From NCBI GenBank assembly GCA_022578965.1, contig MU400563.1, positions 1-64,000 of the forward strand: a DNA stretch of 64,000 bases, written 5' to 3'. The notes under the pieces are model-generated. The model worked only from the letters and a program-made list of their open reading frames with translations, did no database searches and had not been told where the DNA came from. A program made the position numbers and the translations under genes. Shown in pieces: positions 23,872-33,925 of this stretch (position 1 is the first letter of the stretch; the number at the start of each line of letters is the position of its first letter). This DNA is from Xylaria sp. FL1777 (taxonomy: Eukaryota > Ascomycota > Sordariomycetes > Xylariales > Xylariaceae).

Positions 23872-24641
23872 ATGATACTTCGGACTCGTATGGCACTGCT
23901 GTTTTGGACCTTTGCCTTGTACATTTCGACATGTGCTGCAAATCTGCCTCTCGGTGTTGCAGGCCCGCCTTGGCCATCGTTCTTCCAAGCACCTGAATTC
24001 CATCTAAATATCGCGAAGAGAGACGTTGAAGGCATACTCAAGCCCCGAGACAATGCTCCGGGACCACGCTGGCCGACTATTTTCGAGGCACCCGATTTCC
24101 ACCTAAACATTGCAAAACGGGACGTAGAAGGAGTCTTCAAAGGTGACGAGAACGCTCCAGGACCACGCTGGCCAACCATCTTTGAAGCACCCGACTTCCA
24201 CCTCAACATCGCTGCGAGCGACATCGTTAATGTTGTGAAAGATATCGTCAGCAACGCTGAAGGATGGATCACACAAGCACAAGAACAACTTCAGAAGGAC
24301 CCTGGTGGGACAATATTTAGAGCTGCGTGACGTCACAAAGGTTGCCGTAGCGATAGCCCCCGGACTCCTTTGGGGTCCAGCACTGAACTGGCTAGGCTTT
24401 GGCATAGGAGGCGTTGGACAAGGTTCGTGCAATCAATCCCTCTAATGTACTCGGTAATTCAACAGTATCTCTAGGTACTGCAGCGGCAGCCTGGCAGTCT
24501 GCCATAGGCACGCCGGCAGCTCGTTCCATATTCGCCTATCTTCAAAGTGCTGGCGCCGCCGGCTACGGAGCGGCAGCTATGGATTCTGTAGTCAGGGGAG
24601 GCATCCTTATCAATGATCTACTCCGGATTTTTAAGCAATAA
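23872..24641 (+). CDS. Secreted repeat precursor with Lys-Arg sites and ISG12/IFI6-like C-terminus
   Basis: The ATG at 23872 opens a signal peptide (about residues 1-23, hydrophobic core LLFWTFALYI). Three repeats of 33-residue period follow, at about residues 31-50, 64-83 and 97-116. Each has a Pro/Trp start (GPRWPTIFEAP) and FHLNIA end; copies 1 and 2 end in Lys-Arg (49-50, 82-83), a Kex2-type site, while copy 3 has Ala-Ser there. Copies 2 and 3 differ mostly at synonymous third positions. After an amphipathic stretch the frame stops at 24330. An overlapping frame (+1) from 24323 continues as a glycine/alanine-rich ISG12/IFI6-type domain (IAPGLL, GFGIGG, AAAAWQSAIG, FAYLQSAGAAGYG), with a clean intron 24423-24474 and exon 24475-24641. 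How the halves join is unresolved: an unusual intron ending at 24322 or a real frameshift are both possible. Likely a Kex2-processed peptide precursor. No core modification is known. Confidence 0.6.
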
Positions 24642-25082
24642 GGTTATCGACGGGAAGGTATCTTTCAACATCTAGAACCACACACTCCGCTTTCGCTTTC
24701 GATGTTCTTATGATTATCATCTATGTATACGTAGTCGGATCGGAAGGGAGAATAAGTCACTGAATTTTCTAAGTAGGCACATAAGGGTAAAGGAGGGCAA
24801 GGAGAACAAAAGTGAAACAAGGACCGGCATTCCACACCACGGATTCGCTTATGATTATTTTCCCTTTTGCCGATCCCCAGCCCTATCTACTCGAGTCGAG
24901 ACCGAAGCACACGACAAGTTCGACGTTGTTAGTGGGTTGAACGAAAAGTTACTTCACGAAGATCAAAAATGCTCATCTAAAGTTAGGAACTACTTTATAC
25001 GTCCCTGAACTCGTGTTATTCGACCTTTTTTAACATGTGAATTGACTGTATCGTATCTCTTGTTACTAATTCAATATGAAGT
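24642..25082. other. Intergenic region between convergent genes
   Basis: This is 3' flank of the repeat-precursor gene (+) and of the S41 peptidase (-). It is purine-rich around 24760-24820. No coding or RNA feature is seen. Confidence 0.5.
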
Positions 25083-27469
25083 CTAATCGGACACCTGGAC
25101 GCGCATTTGCTGCATGATAAGCGAGTCCGGGGAAAGAACCTGTCCGCTACGAACCGGTAGCGGATGTCTCCTATACCTTGACGAAGCAACCTGGGGCCTT
25201 CTCGCCGGCTGCGCGATGCCACCCGCTGCACACTTGCCCCCTTGGAATGCGGCCTGAGCGGCGGCTTTCCAGATCTCTTCAGGGTTCTGGATCATGGCCT
25301 CAGTCCAGAACAGTCGGCAGTCAGCAAGTTCCGTTACAAACTGGGTGGGGACACCACTCTCGAGCTCGTTGGGGAGAACCGCGTCTCGAACGTTGACGAC
25401 AGATAGCTGGAACGGGCTTCGGCTGCTAACATACGTATCGTCGAGCCGGTCCAGCTCTTTCAGGAGCGCTGGATCGTCGGTGTATTGGCGTGCTATATAG
25501 GCGAGGCCGCCAAATTGCCGGATTGGGTACACCTGAGACCCTTTTACACCTCCCACACCCTGAATCAGCCCCTCCTGGGGCCGGCCGCCCATAGCGATAC
25601 TCTTGACGCCCGCATCGTGCCTCATGAACTGGGAGAAGATCGAGCACGTCGAGGCGCAGTATCCATCATAAAGTAGCACGATGTTCTCGGGGCCGCCGAA
25701 TGGTCTGGTGAAGTTTGTGCGAAGTCCATAACCCGTAACGTCCGTACCGAACGCTTGACGTGTTATAACTGGGTTCGCGGGGTCCCATTCCATATAGTTG
25801 GTAGAACTGTCGCCCTTCACGGCCACTGGGCCGAATTTATCAGCATAGGACGCGAAGGGGCCATTTGTGTCGTTGAGGTCGTTGCGCCAGTTGTGCACGG
25901 TAGTACAGGGGTTGTCCAGATCCTGGGGGTCTACCATAGGCGTATAGTTGGCACACAGGGGGGAGAACGTCTGCGATAGAGCGTTGAAAGTAGAGGACGA
26001 TCGCCACCTGCTGGGTCCATCCTGGATGATATCGGGGAAGATCTGGCGGAACGTGTCGTAGCCCTGGAGAATTGTACCGCCTCCGTTGGCCTGCAGATCG
26101 ACGATAAGCTTAGTTTTGCCCGCCTCGACGGCTTTCGCAAAGAAGTCCTGGACAGCGCTTTGGAAGGCTACGAAGTCGGACGAGAAGGAGAGCATGACTA
26201 GGATCGCGACATCCTCGAAACCAGGTTCGTCAATGAAGTAGCCGGATACTATCTGATCATCTGAGATGAGGACCGGTTCTGGGTAGCCGTCGATCTTGTT
26301 TGATTCATCCTGGCGGACGACTAGTGAATTGGGCTTGGGGTAGCTGTAGATGCCATTTGATACTGGTGTGCGTCGAACCGATTTTAAATTACGGGCAGCG
26401 GCACGGGATTGGCTGGAGGTGTACGCTCCACGGCAGAATTCTTTGTGCATTGTTTCAGCGTCCACGACATTGTTCCAGTCGTAAGGACCATAGTGAAATT
26501 TGGCAATATTGGGCTTTTCAACTGTCGTTCCATTTGCGAAGGTCAAGCTAGTGGTATTTCCGGGGTAGAAAAAGCTTCCTAAGAGTTAGCTCTCGCGATG
26601 TTCAGGGCAGATTCCACCCGGGATGTCGTCTCGCATGATGTTATTACATACCTTTCGCGCCCACCGCCTCCGAAGTAACCGCTGGATTGAAGGCCAGCCT
26701 TATTGGCTTGGCTGAAGAACATGGTATTATATCCAGCATCGGGATCCTGTGTGTTCGACGAATCGGCCACACGCCCCTCGATGAATGTGGCGGCATCCAC
26801 TCCATTAATCTTTACAACATACGATGACTTCTCACTGGGCAACCCAGCGTCTTCAAGCACCTTGATCACCGGCAACGTGATGCCGTCCTCGCTTACCGAC
26901 ACTAGTGTCCAGGGCCGAACCCATTCAAAAGGTACACTCAACAGATCCGGATGGTAGGACAGGTGACCGTTGTGTGGCTTCCCCGTGATGCTCTTGTATA
27001 AGTCCTCCTGCCATTCAATCTCACCACTATACTTGTCCGCTTCGAGATCTGAACGAATGTTCTCAACCTCTCCCATTATGTCGACGGGCGGGTAAGGGTA
27101 GTCAGATGGAGGATCCTTCAAGAAAGCCTGATCAGACTGCCACTCAAGAAATGGCTTCAACTCGTCTAATAGCCGGATAGCGGGCTCCTTGTGGACAGGG
27201 ACCGACTTCAGGCACTTGTAAGCCAGGGACGCAGCCATCGTCGGGACTACCCCCGGCGATGCCGAAAGGTGTGAGGTAAAGGCATCTCTTGCTACCACGC
27301 AGGGCTCCGTCGCCGTAGGTGTAGGTGTAGGCACCGCTGTCGTGGTACCGTTGGTAGGCTTTGGATTTCCGCACGACGTCCCATAGTTTCTCCTCGAGGC
27401 CGCGGAGACAGGGACAAGGCCCGACAGCAGCGCTGTTAGGGCCACTGCATTGAGAGCGAATGATCTCAT
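25083..27469 (-). CDS. Secreted S41-family (tail-specific) serine peptidase
   Basis: Exon 1 is 27469-26652 and exon 2 is 26574-25083. A GTATGT donor in phase 2 and a GGAAG acceptor give 769 residues with the family-typical junction leading into FFYPGNTTSLTFANGT. The N-terminus is a signal peptide (ALTALLSGLVPVSAA) followed by a Thr/Pro-rich linker. The C-terminal half carries the S41 catalytic core, with LIVDLQANGGG and the nucleophile near Ser581 in LYDGYCASTCSIF. Relatives in fungi are CPAF-like S41 peptidases, and such genes (phomP1/ustP type) occur in dikaritin RiPP clusters. Its 3' end faces the repeat-precursor gene across 441 bp. A role in processing that precursor is inferred, not shown. 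The last 50 residues are basic and low-complexity. Confidence 0.85.
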
Positions 27470-28672
27470 CGCGAAAAGGAATGACTCACAAATGAGTGAC
27501 AGAGAGCTTGATGATTGAGTCCATCTCCATTTTCGTGATCCCTAGGGCTAGCGAACTCTTTATACATACTTAAACTACATCACACAGTCCGATGATAAAA
27601 ATAGTCACCGCCTTGTCGGCTGCTTATAGCAGTTAGCCCATATAGGTAGCTTGGATGTGGGGATTTTGCGGCGAACTTCTCTGCAGTGAACTTCTGAAAC
27701 CAACAACACACAACACAGATCCTCCAAACTACCTGAGCTCTATTGCTTTAAAGACTAACAAGCATCCACACGGCACAGAAGAAAGATAAAAATACATATG
27801 CTTATAAATGCCGTTTTTATGGAGGTTGTGCAGATCATTCTTCCATGTAATTTACAGTACTTACATAGTTGTTAGTGGAGTTAGTCGTACTGCTATCTAC
27901 TGAACAGTATTAGGTAGAGGAGGGGGAACTTTGCACTTTTACGCCCGTAAGGAAAACCAAACGGTGGTATGCAGTAACTAGATGTTAAACCACAAAACTA
28001 ATGATTGTCGTTTTTGCCAGTACCAATTAAAGTATACGAGGTTAGGAATCCTTGGCCGGGTCGGTCCCTGGGCTAGTGTAGGCCAGGTGAAGCAAGTGGA
28101 CATGCCATCTCCATAATATTAAGGCGGATGGGGTGAAATCCATGTCTTGGCATTACTACTCTCGACGCGCTACTCAAAATTGACATTCGAGATTGAACTT
28201 AATTATTTCAGTTATTAGTAACTTCGGGAACTATTGCTACACTACTGAGGTACACTCAATCTGTGCCGCACACGCTCTTGGCGGCAGACTGGCTGACCAG
28301 TAGGCGCGCAGGCTCAGGCAATTTGAATAAAAGAGGATGATCGAAATAAAGCAGCGTCACTTAGAGAATCGTGGCGCAGAAGGTAAACGCCAATCCCGAC
28401 GGTGTTTGCTTTTAACAAGGGCTTGAACGAGGACTTTATCGCGGAGATATGGGAACCTATATATCGTCATTGCCAATCTACCAGTAACGGCGTCTGTTTG
28501 TCTATCAAAGACCTCCAATTATACTCAAATTAAAGAAATACTCCAGAGTACCAAGTGTCCGCTGAGCTCTCAAAAGCATTCCCCCCACAGAACCGGAACT
28601 AAGTCTATCAACTTTATAGAACCGATGGTATCTACTGGCAAAACCTACCCAGCCCACCACAGCTAAGAATGG
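27470..28672. other. Intergenic region
   Basis: The part near 27470-27600 is the promoter of the S41 gene. The rest shows no long open frame, splice-consistent exon or repeat. Nothing else is recognised. Confidence 0.5.
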
Positions 28673-30111
28673 TTAAGGATACCTTGAATCATGATCAATG
28701 AGCGTGAGGGACTCCGAAACATCTATGCTTTCAAAAGGGCGAGGGTCCTGTTGTGTTTGTATAGTTGAGTTATCGAAGTCTTGAGGCAGACCAACATGGT
28801 CGGCTTGGAGATGTACTTGAATGTCTCGTAATATATGGTCCAGGGGCAGGACATAGGCCTCCCCGAACATATCCATGGATACGACATGGCCATACACTTC
28901 GCCTGTTGTCTCGCAGATAACCCAAGACCCTAAATCGCCCGGCTTCAAAGCTGCAGACATGTTAGCCTTAAAAAAGACTCTTAGAAATCTACTGGGTGGG
29001 GTGTTGAAGGCTTACAGAATCCGTCGTCTAGCACAACGTCATGGGTCTCGACAAATTCACGACCTGGGGCTATCAGAAGACTGGATGTGCTTGATGTAAG
29101 CATCCCTCTCTGGTTCCCTCTCGAAGTCCGAATGATAACGCTGACTGGTGATTGAAGTGGAGTTGATACAAGTGACTTGAGCAGCATTATTGTGGGGTTG
29201 GGTTGCTCATGGGATCCTGAAGGGCAGGAAATGGGTATGCGATTGGAGAATAACACGTCTGTATCCAGTTTGATGAGAGCCCAGTCATAGTTCGTTGATG
29301 AGGACGTGGACTGGAATGAGTGCGCTGTGATACTACCTATCTGTGATAATGATGCTAAAGGAGTCCGGCTCTCTCCATCATTATGAACCCCGGTAAATGG
29401 GTTAGACTGGCCATCGGCAGAGAAATCGAAAGATTCATCACTTTCGTAGGAAGTGTCTGAATCGGCTCCTATATCAGTCCCACGGGAAGGCGATGGGCGA
29501 TTCGAATTGCGAACCAAACGAGTCAAAGCATGACCGGCGGTCAGACCGTATAGAACGCTAAGGCCGTCTTTCACGACGGTAATAATGCCTCCTAGGGTTG
29601 CCCTGCTTGACCCGCGAGTACCTTCGATCGAAATCATAACACCGGGGGAAAGGATTTGAGACATTAAACCGTAAACCTTAAGTTCCTGTGTAGCGAACTC
29701 TCGAAGTCCGGTAGCGATGTGAATCCCAATGTCATCTCCAATTATCTCCTTCACATGGCTTTGATCGAAGAATTCTCGCATCCTCTTCTTATCGCGCTTG
29801 TCACACTGTATCACGAGGTAGAGGGTATCATCGTGTTCTGCGTACTTCAATTCCATCGATGCGGCACTTGTTGGCCTTTGTTTTGCTGACACTCTGTCGA
29901 GAAGGGATTCGGTAAACAGTGCTCGAATGTCAGTCAGACGATTTAGGAATTGTTGTGGTACTGATTTTCGAGAAAATATGAGGGCTTTTTTGGCTTGCTC
30001 GGTTGTATGGCAGATGACAGGCGTCGTTCCATAACCCGACTCAGTCTCGCTCTGACTGGATGCCCATGTGGCTTCAATTTCAGTTGCTGGATGCAATGAA
30101 TCCTCGGTCAT
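28673..30111 (-). CDS. Trypsin-like (S1-type) protein of unknown target
   Basis: Exon 1 is 30111-29016 and exon 2 is 28950-28673. The intron (GTAAGC to CTGCAG) is in phase 1 and yields 457 residues. A chymotrypsin-fold triad can be read: His194 (LTAGHAL), Asp276 (NYDWALIKLD) and Ser374 (KPGDLGSWV, replacing the classic GDSGG). Between them is an acidic Ser/Asp-rich insert (residues about 210-255). The first 150 residues are helical and charged and lack a signal peptide, so the protein is probably intracellular. Similar protease-like domains occur in fungal proteins linked to STAND/NLR self-recognition, but no NACHT or repeat domain is fused here. The spliced-in C-terminal tail ends soon after the nucleophile domain. 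Confidence 0.75.
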
Positions 30112-30608
30112 TTTGAACGTTGTGTATATCGGTTATTACAACGCAAAATTCTTGGATAGAATTGATGATGAAGGAGGAGTTGAATCGCAATGCGTGCAAA
30201 CACCTAAGTAGTGTTTTTTTTTCCCCTGAGGTTCTGCTCTATTGGACGTGGCCATTGGGCAGAACATGAAACGTACCTAGGGATGTCCTCAGAGCCCTGA
30301 TAAGCCACCACAATCTCCAGCCTGTCAATCACACTATTATCCAAAGTTTCTACTCTCGATAAGTTGGTCGGCTCCCTGTGAGAACCAAATGCGTTTGATT
30401 CCCATACCCCGATATACAAATTCATGGCGAGCGTTTCCATCGACAAGTTTGATGACAGCGTTGTCGTCGGTTTGGTATGGTCGTGGCAGTGCTGTGACGG
30501 CTGCAAGGCCAGCAGGAGATGCCAATCCAGCATTTTTCAATCCCACAACACTCGATCAAAGCGGTATCTACAATTCTACAAAGCAGTTGTACTTGATTAC
30601 TCTGATGA
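30112..30608. other. Intergenic region with a possible minus-strand coding fragment
   Basis: On the minus strand, 30546-30337 encodes 69 residues that look protein-like (PYQTDDNAVIKLVDGNARHEF, RGMGIKRIWFSQGAD) but end without a domain or clear splice partners. It could be a remnant exon of a lost gene. It lies upstream of the trypsin-like gene (-) and of the broken plus-strand gene. Confidence 0.3.
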
Positions 30609-31732
30609 GCTACTTCTGAAAGTTATCCCTTTAAGACTCACGGAGATATATGGAAAGCCATATCGCTCCTCACACATCATCCCGAACTTACCCGTGTTGA
30701 ACTCTCTGAACTCATCTCTGCCTCCTCGTTGGTGCCTGTGGATCACAAGCTCTCGATGGATGCAACAGCTCTAATTGTGAAAATTGTTTGCATGATAGAC
30801 TGTTCCAGCTTGCACTATTCACCAGGGCGATTGGAGGAGGGAAATTCCCGGCCATTTTGGGGAGATCAGGTTCCTTTTAACAAGTATCTACAAGACCTAT
30901 TCACCACCCAGAGTCACCCGGCATGGCCGAGTCGATATGGCCAGAATGAGACCCTCTACGCAAGAAAAACTCAACTAAGGACCACGAAGCTTATGAAACA
31001 CCTCAACTTAAAGTTCTATCCGACACATGATATCCGGGATCATTTGCGTCTAGATCTTCGACACAGAGAGCTTCATGTATTCCATTATGATTCTTTCCTT
31101 AAGGAGAACCTGAGAGCGAAGAACTCCTCGTATTTGTATGTGGCTATATCCATGACACAATAGACCCAGCAACCTAATCAATTGCAGAGACCTACTCCCG
31201 AAACAGTTGTTACTAGAGATTTTAGATTCAATGTAGCGTATTCTGTTTTCCCTAAGTGATGTGAAGTCGAGAAGATTGTTGAGATCTCCGATTTCCAATA
31301 GCGACTACTCCTTTGATCCCGAGACTGATAAGTTCGAACTTAGCACCGTGTGCAATGCTGGGGAAGAGAACGCCTCGTACATTTATCTTGCTAATCAGCT
31401 TAAGGAGCTTTTCCAAGGATTACGAAACCCCCAGCCGCGGACGTGGCTAGAAAAACAGATGCAACGGCGAAGCGGTGCAAGATACAGTAAGTTACCTCAG
31501 CTGCATCCCATCATGAACTATAAGCAGTACCGTAGAATGACGGTATAGTTCAAGAGCAACAAGATAAATCGTGGATGCGATATAGTACAGATCACCTGCT
31601 GACATATTTTCCGTAGTGATGCTAGCGACGCTGATAGGTGTGCTCTTCGCAGTCTTGATAGATATTCTTGCTTTGATCTTAAGCTCAGTCCAGACCTGGA
31701 TTGCCTACCAAGCATGGAAGCACCCGGGATAG
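30609..31732 (+). pseudogene. CorA-like/fungal membrane protein gene, broken by an in-frame stop
   Basis: The open frame begins after an AG at 30608-30609. Exon A runs to 31135, a clean intron (GTATGT to TTGCAG, 31136-31187) leads to exon B 31188-31486, and a second intron (GTAAGT, 31487-31616) leads to the last exon 31617-31732. All phases agree. Exon A holds the basic stretch ARKTQLRTTKLMKHLNLKF. Exon B reads LLPKQLLLEILDSM, then a TAG stop at 31234-31236, then RILFSLSDVKSRRLLRS in the same frame. The last exon encodes a long hydrophobic helix (LATLIGVLFAVLIDILALIL) followed by a second hydrophobic stretch, as in fungal CorA-like membrane proteins. The start exon is not identified. The stop makes this a probable pseudogene, or a recent null allele because the rest remains intact. 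Confidence 0.65.
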
Positions 31733-31868
31733 GGTATAGATGTCGATGTACGTAATGGATACGACGATTGTGGCCGTGTCCTACGCTAGCCGGCTATGTA
31801 AATATACTTTCAAATCGAGTTTTGTCTATGTATAGGGCTATCCTTACCCTCTTCCCACTGCACATAAA

Positions 31869-33097
31869 CTACATAGCGTTTATATCAACAAGGATCTTCA
31901 CATGATTATCTTTATCTGAAATAAGTCTCTCGATACCATCCTGAACAACGTTCTCAAAGTTGATCTTTGCAGTGATCATGCCGTTTGGTTTGATAGCGCC
32001 TCGAAGAATGTCAGCAATAATACAAATAACTCTGCATGACTTTTCTCACCTGTCCTTAAATTCTCGATGACCTCTTCAAAATCCCTTTTTCGGTATCCGA
32101 GAACAGACTTGTACGTGCTCTCTTTCCACGTCACCCAATTTGGGTTAAATAGAATTTCTTTTTCCCAGATGGCTACGTTAACCACGGTTCCCTTGGTCTT
32201 GACAGCTGTGCACGCGCTCTTGATGCTAAAGACTTATAAGACAATCCTCCATAACGGAAGTTCTATTAAGTTGAAACCTACCTAGCAGGGACTCCAGCGC
32301 AGTCGAAAGCCACATCTGCGCCCCTCCCGTTGCTCACAGTTTGTACTACCTTCGTAACATCATCGTTTAGAGGATTCACAACCTGCGTCGCGCCAAACTG
32401 CCTTGCAAAGTTCTGTCGGGAAGCGGCAATTTCTGACACAATAATGGTCTCGACGCCTTTCGCCTTCAAACACAGGATCATGGCCAAGCCGATCGGGCCA
32501 CCTCCAATGATGAAGACGATGGAATTAGGGTTGATCTCGGGAGCGGCCGAGAGTGCGTGCCAAGCTACAGAGAGCGGCTCGACAAGAGCCCCAGTCTCGA
32601 GCTCAAGGCCTTTGGGGAGAGGGAACACATGTGTTGCATTCACACAGACAGCCTGGCTCAGCCCGCCGCCTCCCCCACTGAGTCCGACGAAGCCACCAAC
32701 ATGGCACACGTTCTCGGCGTCGCTCTTACAAGCTGCGCAGTGTCCACAGAAGATGGTGGGCTGGACTGCACATGCTTGGCCGATCTCGAAACCCGTGACT
32801 CCAGGGCCGATTTCCTTTATGACTCCGGAGAACTCATGGCCAAGGGTGACGGGGATGGTCTCGCCCGTAACCGGATGCCGGCTCGCGGGACAGAAGTTTG
32901 GTCCACCGAGATATTCGTGTAGATCTGTTCCACAGAGGCCCACGAAAGCTGGAGCTATCTAGGGAATCAATTGAGCAAAGACCTAGTTCACTGGTGTCGA
33001 CCTGCTGACTCACTTTGATTTGACCTGGGCGGACAGTGGGCTCAGGAACTTGCTCAATACGAATATCTTCCTTACCATAGTATCTTACTGCCTTCAT
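31869..33097 (-). CDS. Zinc-dependent alcohol dehydrogenase (butanediol/sorbitol dehydrogenase-like)
   Basis: Four exons (33097-33014, 32958-32282, 32225-32050 and 31999-31869) join to 355 residues, the normal length of medium-chain dehydrogenases. It begins MKAVRYYGKEDIRIE. Catalytic zinc ligands are in GLCGTDLHEY and GHEFSG, structural zinc cysteines in CGHCAACKSDAENVC, and the Rossmann motif is GGGPIGLAM. The sequence is closest in style to fungal (R,R)-butanediol dehydrogenase-type enzymes, which oxidise vicinal or secondary alcohols with NAD(H). No targeting signal is visible. All introns are short with standard borders. Upstream lies an unusual GC-rich inverted repeat (33493-33582). It is unlikely to belong to either metabolite cluster. 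Confidence 0.9.
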
Positions 33098-33925
33098 CGT
33101 GATGTTGTCGAGACCTAAGGGATCTAGAGCTGTAGTTAATTTAGTGCTGGGAATAGTAGCCCTCAAAAAAACAAAAAAAGGATTACAGTTTGTTATACGC
33201 TTCGAAGTTCGTAGCCTGAAGACCGAGTGGAATAGGTTAGTCCAGTGGTGTTTGAATGCTTAGCTTTGAGTGTGAAGCATCTAAATATCCGCTCCACGAT
33301 CCTAGACTTCGGGCATGCGGGAGAAAAATACGGCAACCCGGCACATTCGAGCGCTAATGAGATTCAACCTAGCCCCTTTCTTCTGCTCCTGTTATCTGCT
33401 CGCTGCGTTCGACGATATGTATCCACTGCCACGGGGAGCAAATAGGCGTTAGCTACCTTAGTACCTAAGGCATTAGCTCGTGCATGGCGTCCATGCTAAC
33501 CCCACATTCCCCGGCACCAAAAGGCGGGGGAGTATTGCCCCTCCCCCGCTTTCCCCGCGTCGCTCTTGGTGGGGTTAGCAGGGTTCGATTCTACAGCTTA
33601 TACATAGTAGGTACATGTAGGACTCACTCAACATGTATCTCTTTCGTTACAGGCTACAGATATCAAGGGTAAGAAATCACCTGTAGTTTGTGTATAGTTT
33701 AATATTTAGAAATACAAAGGCCAGATTCCTCCCAGACCACTGCGGGAGGACCTAGGGGCTAATAACATTGCGCCCTTGTCCATATAATTCTGTCTATAAG
33801 GAACCTCCTAGGGGTCCAACAGCACATTAGAGAGCAAACACCCCTGAGAGTAACAATTTACACCTGCTTCAGGGCACCTGGATCTCTGTCTTTGATATTC
33901 TAGATATCCCTCAATAATCCAGTTC
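33098..33925. other. Intergenic region containing a GC-rich nested palindrome
   Basis: This is the upstream region of the dehydrogenase (-) and the 3' flank of the polygalacturonase (-). Its outstanding feature is the nested inverted repeat at 33493-33582, listed separately. No gene is supported. Confidence 0.5.
33493..33582. repeat. Nested GC-rich inverted repeat
   Basis: GCTAACCCCAC at the left edge is matched by its exact complement GTGGGGTTAGC at the right edge, an 11-bp perfect outer stem. Inside it, GCGGGGGAG and CTCCCCCGC form a second 9-bp stem around a short loop, with near-matching AAAGG/TTT flanks. Such structures can be MITE ends, cruciform-forming regulatory sites or transcript hairpins. 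The C-rich CCCC/GGGG words also resemble binding sites of fungal C2H2 factors, but no specific factor is assigned. Confidence 0.7.

Noticed and set aside
30337..30546. Minus-strand 69-residue protein-like fragment
   Set aside because: Suggestive sequence but no domain, no splice-consistent neighbours; noted only within the intergenic entry.
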